A stretch of DNA of 12,337 nucleotides, taken from Bacillota bacterium. Its GTDB lineage: Bacteria > Bacillota > Bacilli > Bacillales_B > DSM-18226. The translations under genes and the position numbers were made by a program. Positions 7,576 through 12,337 of the stretch are shown one piece after another. The stretch lies in the NCBI GenBank assembly GCA_021821235.1, contig JAKACS010000031.1, positions 1-12,337 on the forward strand, read 5' to 3'. The first letter of the stretch is position 1. The number at the start of each line of letters is the position of its first letter. Below the pieces are notes generated by a model. It ran no database searches. It worked only from the letters and a program-made list of their open reading frames with translations, and was not told the DNA's origin.

Positions 7576-9801
7576 ATGGAACAATGGTATCGGTTTGAAA
7601 AAGGCGCTTGGACGAGAGAAGTAAACGTACGTGATTTTATTTTGAGAAATTATACGGAATACGTCGGGGATGAATCCTTTTTGGCTCCGGCAACCGAGGC
7701 TACAAACAGACTTTGGGAACAAGTAATGGAATTGGCAACACGAGAACGGGAAAATGGCGGCGTGTTGGATATGGATACCGAAACCGTTTCGACGATTATA
7801 TCCCATGGGCCAGGATATTTGAACAAACCGATTGAAAAAGTTGTCGGCGTTCAAACCGACGAACCCTTCAAGCGATCACTTCAGCCTTTCGGCGGCATCC
7901 GGATGGCAAAACAATCATGCGAAGCATACGGTTATACATTAAATTCAGAGATTGAAAGAATTTTTACCGAATACAGAAAAACGCATAACCAGGGGGTGTT
8001 TGATGCCTATACTGATGAAATGAAACTGGCTAGAAAAGCCGCGATCATCACGGGTCTCCCTGACGCATATGGGCGAGGCCGGATTATCGGAGATTATCGT
8101 AGAGTGGCATTATACGGTGTCGATTTCTTAATTAATGAACGAAAAAAGGATCTGCAAAATACTAGCTCGATCATGACCGAAGACAACATCCGTCTTCGCG
8201 AGGAAATTTCTGAACAAATCCGCGCCTTACAAGAATTAAAAATACTGGCTGGAAGTTATGGATTTGACCTCTCTCAGCCGGCAGAAAACGCGCAGGAAGC
8301 GTTCCAATGGCTCTACTTCGGCTATTTGGCTGCTATTAAAGAACAAAATGGGGCAGCAATGAGTCTAGGCCGCGTCTCTACTTTCCTTGATATTTACATT
8401 GAACGTGATCTAAAGCAAGGTGTTTTAACGGAGCAGGAAGCGCAAGAACTTGTTGATCATTTCGTTATGAAACTCCGACTAGTAAAATTTGCCCGGACAC
8501 CTGATTACAATGAACTGTTCAGCGGTGATCCAACATGGGTTACGGAATCGATTGCCGGCATGGCGATGGACGGACGTTCACTTGTCACGAAAAGCTCGTT
8601 CCGCTTCTTGCATACTTTAGACAATTTAGGCCCGGCACCAGAGCCTAACTTAACGATTTTATGGTCTAAACAACTTCCTGAAAACTTTAAAAAATATGCT
8701 GCGGAAATGTCGATAAAATCCAGTGCGATTCAATACGAAAATGATGAAATTATGCGACCGGAGTATGGTGATGATTACGGGATTGCCTGTTGTGTTTCCG
8801 CAATGGAAATCGGCAAGCAAATGCAATTCTTTGGCGCCCGGGCAAATTTGGCGAAAACGCTGCTTTACGCAATTAATGGTGGTGTGGATGAAAAATTGAA
8901 AATTCAAGTTGGGCCGCAATATCAGCCGATAACATCGGAAATATTGGACTATGAAGAAGTCATGGCTAAATTTGATCTAATGATGGATTGGCTTGCAGGC
9001 CTTTATATCAATACACTAAACATCATCCACTATATGCATGATAAATACAGCTACGAGCGTTTGGAGATGGCTCTTCACGACACGAAAATTCTAAGAACGA
9101 TGGCGACTGGCATTGCCGGTTTAAGTGTTGCAGCCGATTCATTAAGCGCAATTAAATACGCGACCGTTAAAGCGATCCGCGATGAAAACGGTATTGCCGT
9201 TGATTTTGAAACAACAGGAGACTTCCCGAAATACGGAAACAATGATGACCTTGTAGACAGCATCGCTGTTGATATCGTTGAACGCTTTATGAAAAAATTG
9301 CGCAAACATCATACGTATCGTGATTCACTGCATACGATGTCAATCTTAACGATTACGTCCAATGTCGTTTATGGCAAAAAAACCGGTAATACACCAGATG
9401 GACGCCGTGCAGGTGAACCATTTGCACCGGGTGCCAATCCAATGCATGGCCGTGATCAGAAAGGTACGCTTGCTTCGCTTTCATCCGTTGCCAAACTACC
9501 ATACAGCTACGCAATGGATGGCATTTCCAACACATTCTCCATTGTACCGAAAGCATTGGGCAAAGAAGAAGAAACACGAGTACAAAATCTTGTTTCCATC
9601 TTGGACGGCTATGCAGTAAAATCCGGCCATCATTTAAACGTCAACGTTTTTAATAAAGAAACACTGCTTGATGCAATGGAACACCCAGAGCGTTATCCGC
9701 AATTAACGATTCGCGTTTCAGGATACGCAGTGAATTTTATTAAATTAACAAAAGAACAGCAGCTTGACGTCATTAACCGTACCTTCCATGAATCTTTATA
9801 A
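7576..9801 (+). CDS. pflB: Formate acetyltransferase (pyruvate formate-lyase)
   Basis: A 741-aa cytosolic glycyl-radical enzyme, near the usual 740-760 aa. It converts pyruvate and CoA to acetyl-CoA and formate during anaerobic growth. The adjacent catalytic cysteines are C405-C406 in [10 protein letters not shown], and the radical glycine is G716 in the RVSGYAV loop near the C-terminus, both intact. Other family stretches are [16 protein letters not shown] (105-120) and [18 protein letters not shown] (605-622). The start ATG is preceded by GAGGTG at 7-nt spacing. It is the first gene of a pflB-pflA operon, divergent from mprF, with a Rex-type operator upstream suggesting repression when NADH is low. 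No defect is visible. Confidence 0.98.
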   Translation: MEQWYRFEKGAWTREVNVRDFILRNYTEYVGDESFLAPATEATNRLWEQVMELATRERENGGVLDMDTETVSTIISHGPGYLNKPIEKVVGVQTDEPFKRSLQPFGGIRMAKQSCEAYGYTLNSEIERIFTEYRKTHNQGVFDAYTDEMKLARKAAIITGLPDAYGRGRIIGDYRRVALYGVDFLINERKKDLQNTSSIMTEDNIRLREEISEQIRALQELKILAGSYGFDLSQPAENAQEAFQWLYFGYLAAIKEQNGAAMSLGRVSTFLDIYIERDLKQGVLTEQEAQELVDHFVMKLRLVKFARTPDYNELFSGDPTWVTESIAGMAMDGRSLVTKSSFRFLHTLDNLGPAPEPNLTILWSKQLPENFKKYAAEMSIKSSAIQYENDEIMRPEYGDDYGIACCVSAMEIGKQMQFFGARANLAKTLLYAINGGVDEKLKIQVGPQYQPITSEILDYEEVMAKFDLMMDWLAGLYINTLNIIHYMHDKYSYERLEMALHDTKILRTMATGIAGLSVAADSLSAIKYATVKAIRDENGIAVDFETTGDFPKYGNNDDLVDSIAVDIVERFMKKLRKHHTYRDSLHTMSILTITSNVVYGKKTGNTPDGRRAGEPFAPGANPMHGRDQKGTLASLSSVAKLPYSYAMDGISNTFSIVPKALGKEEETRVQNLVSILDGYAVKSGHHLNVNVFNKETLLDAMEHPERYPQLTIRVSGYAVNFIKLTKEQQLDVINRTFHESL

Positions 9802-9816
9802 GGAAAACGCCGGACA

Positions 9817-9842
9817 CGGGCTCTGATTCATTCGAGAGCCCG
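9817..9842 (+). other. GC-rich stem-loop between pflB and pflA
   Basis: CGGGCTCT (9817-9824) and AGAGCCCG (9835-9842) form an 8-bp stem with a 10-base loop, 15 nt after the pflB stop. There is no T-tract (it is followed by GCCAATAAATG), so it is unlikely to be a strong terminator. It more likely acts as an mRNA 3'-end stabiliser or processing barrier that lets PflB exceed PflA. Confidence 0.6.
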
Positions 9843-9869
9843 GCCAATAAATGAAAGGGGAACACCAAA

Positions 9870-10625
9870 ATGATTGGAAAAATCCACTCAATCGAAACGT
9901 TTGGAACAGTTGATGGCCCGGGAATTCGTTATATTGTTTTTACCCAAGGCTGTCTGCTGCGCTGTCAGTTTTGTCATAATGCCGATACATGGGAAATTGG
10001 CAGCGGACAGGAAATGGCAGTTCACGGAATCATGAACGATTTAATGGACTACCTCCCTTTCATTCAGGCTTCCGGCGGCGGCATAACCGTAAGCGGCGGA
10101 GAACCGCTTCTGCAGCTTCCTTTCCTGCTTGAATTGTTTAAAGAATGCAAGAAAAGAGGCATCCATACAGCGATTGACACTTCTGGAGGATGTTTTTCAA
10201 AGGCAAAGCCTTTTCAAGAGATGCTTGAAGAAGTATTGAAGTACACGGATTTAATTTTACTTGACTTAAAACATATCGACAGCAAAAAGCATATCAAGCT
10301 GACTGGTATGGCCAATGAGCATATTTTAGAATTTGCCAAGTTTTTATCCGACCGAAGGGTGCCCGTCTGGATTCGTCATGTGCTTGTTCCAACTAGAACT
10401 GATGCACGTGAAGATTTGCAGAAACTGGGCGAGTTTATCGGAACATTAGCGAATGTTCAAAAAATCGAAATTCTGCCGTATCATAAACTTGGTATCTACA
10501 AATGGGAAACTCTCGGGTATGAATATTCACTTACTGATATTGAACCTCCGTCAGAAAAACAAGTTGCCGCTGCTTATGAAATGCTTGCATCCCACTGGCA
10601 GCCGTTTCAGAATAGCAACCTTTAA
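9870..10625 (+). CDS. pflA: Pyruvate formate-lyase activating enzyme (radical SAM)
   Basis: A 251-aa radical-SAM activase that uses S-adenosylmethionine and a [4Fe-4S] cluster to create the glycyl radical on PflB. The cluster motif C-x3-C-x2-C is present as C28, C32 and C35 ([11 protein letters not shown]). It is followed by the SAM-binding SGGEP (75-79) and a LDLKH strand (about 131-135). The N-terminus [20 protein letters not shown] is typical of the family, and the length matches known PflA (about 246-260 aa). The ATG follows GAAAGGGG by 9 nt. It lies 68 bp after pflB and is cotranscribed through the intergenic stem-loop, with a terminator right after its stop. Confidence 0.97.
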   Translation: MIGKIHSIETFGTVDGPGIRYIVFTQGCLLRCQFCHNADTWEIGSGQEMAVHGIMNDLMDYLPFIQASGGGITVSGGEPLLQLPFLLELFKECKKRGIHTAIDTSGGCFSKAKPFQEMLEEVLKYTDLILLDLKHIDSKKHIKLTGMANEHILEFAKFLSDRRVPVWIRHVLVPTRTDAREDLQKLGEFIGTLANVQKIEILPYHKLGIYKWETLGYEYSLTDIEPPSEKQVAAAYEMLASHWQPFQNSNL

Positions 10626-10628
10626 AAG

Positions 10629-10651
10629 CACTGATTTTCTCAGTGTTTTTT
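10629..10651 (+). terminator. Terminator of the pflBA operon
   Basis: CACTGA (10629-10634) and TCAGTG (10640-10645) form a 6-bp stem with loop TTTTC, followed by six T (10646-10651) and, after one C, six more. Upstream A residues can extend the stem. It begins 4 nt after the pflA stop. Confidence 0.88.
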
Positions 10652-10740
10652 CTTTTTTCATCATTTCTGCACATTTATTTGCTAAATTGAAAGGAAGTTT
10701 CTGCAGTTTAGATGCAAATCCGAATGGAAGGGGCAAAACG

Positions 10741-11469
10741 ATGTATGCGATTTTAAGTTCTATCAGCAATTTTTTAAGTGCGCCATTTTTGGCAATCTTA
10801 AATGATTCCAGGCAAATCCCCCTGCTGGCTGCCTTTTTGCTTGGGCTGGTCGGTGCCCTTGCCCCTTGCCAGTTGACAGGTAATCTTAGTGCCATTACGT
10901 ATTACGGCAATAAAACGCTTCAATCGAGAAAACAATGGTTAGAAGCTCTTTTGTTTATTATTGGAAAGATATTCGTCTTTTCCGGACTTGGACTTGCCGT
11001 ATGGCTGGCTGGAAGAGAGTTTCAAACCGCGATGACCAGTTTTTTTGCCGCTTCTCGTCAATTGATCGGTCCTTTTATTATCTTTTTAGGGCTTTTTTTG
11101 CTTGGTGTATTTAAACTCAACTGGGTTAACCGGCTATTTTCCCGAATTCCTACTTTTACAAAAGGCGGGCGCTGGGGCTCTTTTTTAATGGGTATCAGCT
11201 TCTCAATTGCTTTTTGTCCTACGATGTTCGTTCTGTTTTTCCTTACGCTTATGCCGATTGTGTTGAGTTCTTCCTATGGAGCTATTCTGCCAACAATCTT
11301 TGCAATTGGCACGTCGTTTCCGCTTTTACTCTTTTTGTTCATCATTTGGTACCTTGGGATGGATGGTTCATTATTAAAAAAGAGCAGGAAAATTGGCGGA
11401 ATTGTCCAAAAAACGGCCGGAATTCTTCTCCTTTTTGTGGGTGTTCTTGACACAATCACGTATTGGTAA
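10741..11469 (+). CDS. DsbD/CcdA/SafE-like six-TM membrane protein
   Basis: A 242-aa polytopic membrane protein with about six hydrophobic segments (near 28-48, 66-90, 105-124, 146-174, 180-204 and 222-240) arranged as two related halves. The only cysteines are C43 in GALAPCQLTGN and C159 in IAFCPTMFVLFF. Each is followed by a conserved polar residue and sits in the first segment of its half, the layout of the thiol-relay proteins CcdA and DsbD-beta. It probably passes electrons across the membrane, or belongs to the related SafE/UreH-like transporters; the sequence alone does not decide. The start is ATG 10741 with GGAAGGGG about 9 nt upstream; the longer open frame back to 10453 overlaps pflA and the pfl terminator and is rejected. 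No thioredoxin-like or cytochrome partner gene is in view. Confidence 0.8.
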   Translation: MYAILSSISNFLSAPFLAILNDSRQIPLLAAFLLGLVGALAPCQLTGNLSAITYYGNKTLQSRKQWLEALLFIIGKIFVFSGLGLAVWLAGREFQTAMTSFFAASRQLIGPFIIFLGLFLLGVFKLNWVNRLFSRIPTFTKGGRWGSFLMGISFSIAFCPTMFVLFFLTLMPIVLSSSYGAILPTIFAIGTSFPLLLFLFIIWYLGMDGSLLKKSRKIGGIVQKTAGILLLFVGVLDTITYW

Positions 11470-11505
11470 CGATACACCACCCAGTTCTTCTTCATTTGTA
11501 GAAAC

Positions 11506-11526
11506 TCGCAAATTTATTGCGATTTT
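11506..11526 (+). terminator. Weak terminator after the CcdA-like gene
   Basis: TCGCAA (11506-11511) and TTGCGA (11517-11522) form a 6-bp stem with loop ATTTA, followed by only four T. AAA/TTT pairs can extend it past one mismatch. It lies about 36 nt after the stop codon. Confidence 0.5.
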
Positions 11527-11537
11527 GAATGAATAAA

Positions 11538-11566
11538 TTGATTCTCCCTGTTAACTCCATTATACT
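11538..11566 (+). promoter_or_regulatory. Sigma-A promoter of the mifM-yidC2 operon
   Basis: TTGATT (11538-11543) and TATACT (11561-11566) are separated by exactly 17 bp, the best two-box promoter in the window. Transcription would begin near 11573, just before the TGAGGTGG Shine-Dalgarno at 11584-11591, leaving a very short leader. A TG-G-TATAAA at 11573-11581 is probably too close to the gene to be the real -10. Confidence 0.65.
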
Positions 11567-11572
11567 TAACAG
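11548..11572. promoter_or_regulatory. Inverted repeat CTGTTAA-N11-TTAACAG across the -10 box
   Basis: Perfect 7-bp arms (11548-11554 and 11566-11572) flank and overlap the TATACT box of the mifM-like promoter, a classic repressor position. No regulator is identified. Confidence 0.4.
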
Positions 11573-11596
11573 TGGTATAAATGTGAGGTGGTTTCT

Positions 11597-11887
11597 TTGT
11601 TTCAAGTAATCATTGATTTTTCTGATATAAACGCCTTAAATGCTTTATATATTAGTATTACAGTTGGGATTTCTCTCAAATATATATGGGCATGGAGTGT
11701 TGAGGGCTCCTTTCTCGGGTCGATATCCAATCCGGCAAATGCAAAGGTGATTCAACCATTCTTTCTATACAAAAAGAAAAGCCGTTTGAACGCGAATGTA
11801 ATCCTCATCCGAATTGTTAAATACATCAGAAGAAAAAAATGCACCCAGGATGATGCGGAAGAACCTATTTCCTTCTTATTCATTTAG
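11597..11887 (+). CDS. mifM: MifM-like ribosome-arrest leader peptide upstream of yidC2
   Basis: A 96-aa protein lying 30 bp before a lipoprotein-type yidC. In B. subtilis that position is held by mifM (95 aa), whose nascent chain stalls ribosomes when YidC/SpoIIIJ activity is low and so induces yidC2. Visible parts are one hydrophobic segment (about 12-34), a GSFLGSISNPANAKVIQPFF stretch (37-56), a basic region (KKKSR), then R72-I73-x-x-Y76 and an acidic DDAEE run (85-89) near the C-terminus. These parallel the B. subtilis arrest region as I recall it (R69, I70, W73 and an acidic 86-89 cluster). The start is TTG 11597, 5 nt after TGAGGTGG; an in-frame GTG at 11588 lies within that Shine-Dalgarno, and the protein has no internal Met. 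The last codons contain an anti-SD for yidC2. Identification rests on position, size, architecture and the RNA element; arrest itself is inferred. Confidence 0.85.
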   Translation: MFQVIIDFSDINALNALYISITVGISLKYIWAWSVEGSFLGSISNPANAKVIQPFFLYKKKSRLNANVILIRIVKYIRRKKCTQDDAEEPISFLFI

Positions 11888-11918
11888 ACATGACTATTTT
11901 ATTTTTTAGGAGGAAATA
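11866..11918 (+). promoter_or_regulatory. SD-sequestering RNA helix controlling yidC2
   Basis: TATTTCCTTCT (11866-11876, inside the last mifM codons) is complementary over 11 consecutive positions (one G-U) to AGGAGGAAATA (11908-11918), which contains the whole yidC2 Shine-Dalgarno and the A of its ATG. The loop is 31 nt. A ribosome stalled with its P-site on codons 85-89 (11849-11863) would cover part or all of the left arm and open the SD. Confidence 0.75.
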
Positions 11919-12337
11919 TGAAAATCAAACGTTCTTCAGTTGCACTCGTATTGCTATTCATTCTCAGTACGTTCTTGTTATCAGCTTGCTCAGCCCAAAA
12001 TGGGAGCAGCAGCGGATTTTTTTACCAGTACTTTGTTAATCCATTTGCAATATCGATCCAGGCGGTTGCCAAAGTTTTTAATGGCAGCTATGGGTTGTCG
12101 ATTATCATTATTACGCTGATCATTCGGCTTGCTTTAATGCCTTTAATGTTGAAACAATATAAAAATCAAATGGCAATGAAAGAAAAAATGGATGTTCTAA
12201 AGCCAGAAATGGATGCCATCCAAAAGAAAATGAAAACTGAAAAAGATGCGAAGAAAAAACAAGAGCTCCAGCAGGAAATGATGGCACTCTATCAAAAGCA
12301 CGGTGTCAATCCATTAAACATGGGCTGCCTGCCCATA
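11918..12337 (+). CDS. yidC2: YidC2/OxaA-type membrane protein insertase, N-terminal part
   Basis: The first 140 residues of a Gram-positive YidC, truncated by the window edge. It opens with a lipoprotein signal peptide with lipobox LLSAC (lipidated C24), then an amphipathic region and the first core TM segment (about 57-77) with the conserved essential arginine R70 in TLIIRLALMPL. The charged cytoplasmic hairpin (about 80-128, ending in QEMMALYQKHGVNP) and the start of the next segment (MGCLPI) follow. The protein inserts and folds membrane proteins with or without SecYEG. The sequence resembles B. subtilis YqjG/YidC2 rather than SpoIIIJ, consistent with the mifM-like leader and the absence of rnpA/jag neighbours. 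AGGAGG (11908-11913) lies 4 nt before the ATG and is sequestered by the upstream helix. Confidence 0.95.
   Translation, partial: MKIKRSSVALVLLFILSTFLLSACSAQNGSSSGFFYQYFVNPFAISIQAVAKVFNGSYGLSIIIITLIIRLALMPLMLKQYKNQMAMKEKMDVLKPEMDAIQKKMKTEKDAKKKQELQQEMMALYQKHGVNPLNMGCLPI

Noticed and set aside
7540..7854. 104-aa minus-strand frame across the start of pflB
   Set aside because: Shadow of pflB with no Shine-Dalgarno or recognisable domain.
10453..10740. 96-residue N-terminal extension of the CcdA-like protein
   Set aside because: It overlaps pflA in another frame and runs through the pfl terminator; ATG 10741 has a clear Shine-Dalgarno.

Overview
The window looks like a chromosomal segment of a low-GC, endospore-forming Bacillaceae (Bacillus-like). 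Shine-Dalgarno sequences are strong (AGGAGG/AAGGTG types), TTG starts are frequent, spacers are AT-rich, and the gene families are typical of the group: YkpA-type ABC-F, YuzL, YkuS, MprF, and a lipoprotein-type YidC2 preceded by a MifM-like leader. A complete pyruvate formate-lyase operon suggests a facultative anaerobe and argues against B. subtilis itself, which to my knowledge lacks pfl. No mobile element, phage gene, CRISPR array, tRNA or rRNA was seen.

Layout. Positions 1-87 (-) hold the N-terminus of an unrecognised small basic protein. Positions 384-2003 (+) encode a YkpA/YbiT-like ABC-F ATPase followed by a strong terminator. Two small genes follow: a 43-aa YuzL-like protein (2054-2185, -) and a YkuS/UPF0180 protein (2297-2542, +). 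Three leftward genes come next: an Hsp20-like protein (2666-3208), a membrane-anchored D-Ala-D-Ala carboxypeptidase (3291-4439) and full-length MprF (4637-7159). The latter two have their own terminators, and a likely one follows the first. A 400-bp divergent regulatory region then leads to pflB (7576-9801) and pflA (9870-10625), which end in a terminator. A six-TM, two-cysteine DsbD/CcdA/SafE-like protein (10741-11469) follows. The window ends in a MifM-like leader peptide (11597-11887) and the 5' part of yidC2 (from 11918).

Regulatory highlights. (1) The last two genes read as a complete nascent-chain sensor. The leader peptide has one hydrophobic segment, an Arg-Ile-x-x-aromatic patch and a C-terminal acidic run. 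Its last codons carry an anti-Shine-Dalgarno sequence that can form an 11-bp helix over the yidC2 SD and start codon. Ribosomes stalled on the acidic codons would cover that anti-SD and free yidC2. (2) Upstream of pflB is an array of TTCACAAT-like 8-mers containing a good Rex-type inverted repeat next to an extended -10 promoter, consistent with redox control of mixed-acid fermentation.

Two genes act on the envelope (D,D-carboxypeptidase trims peptidoglycan; MprF lysinylates phosphatidylglycerol and flips it), and yidC2 inserts membrane proteins. PflA activates PflB by installing a glycyl radical. Four genes (hsp20-like, carboxypeptidase, mprF, mifM-like) have no usable ATG near the start and appear to begin with TTG.
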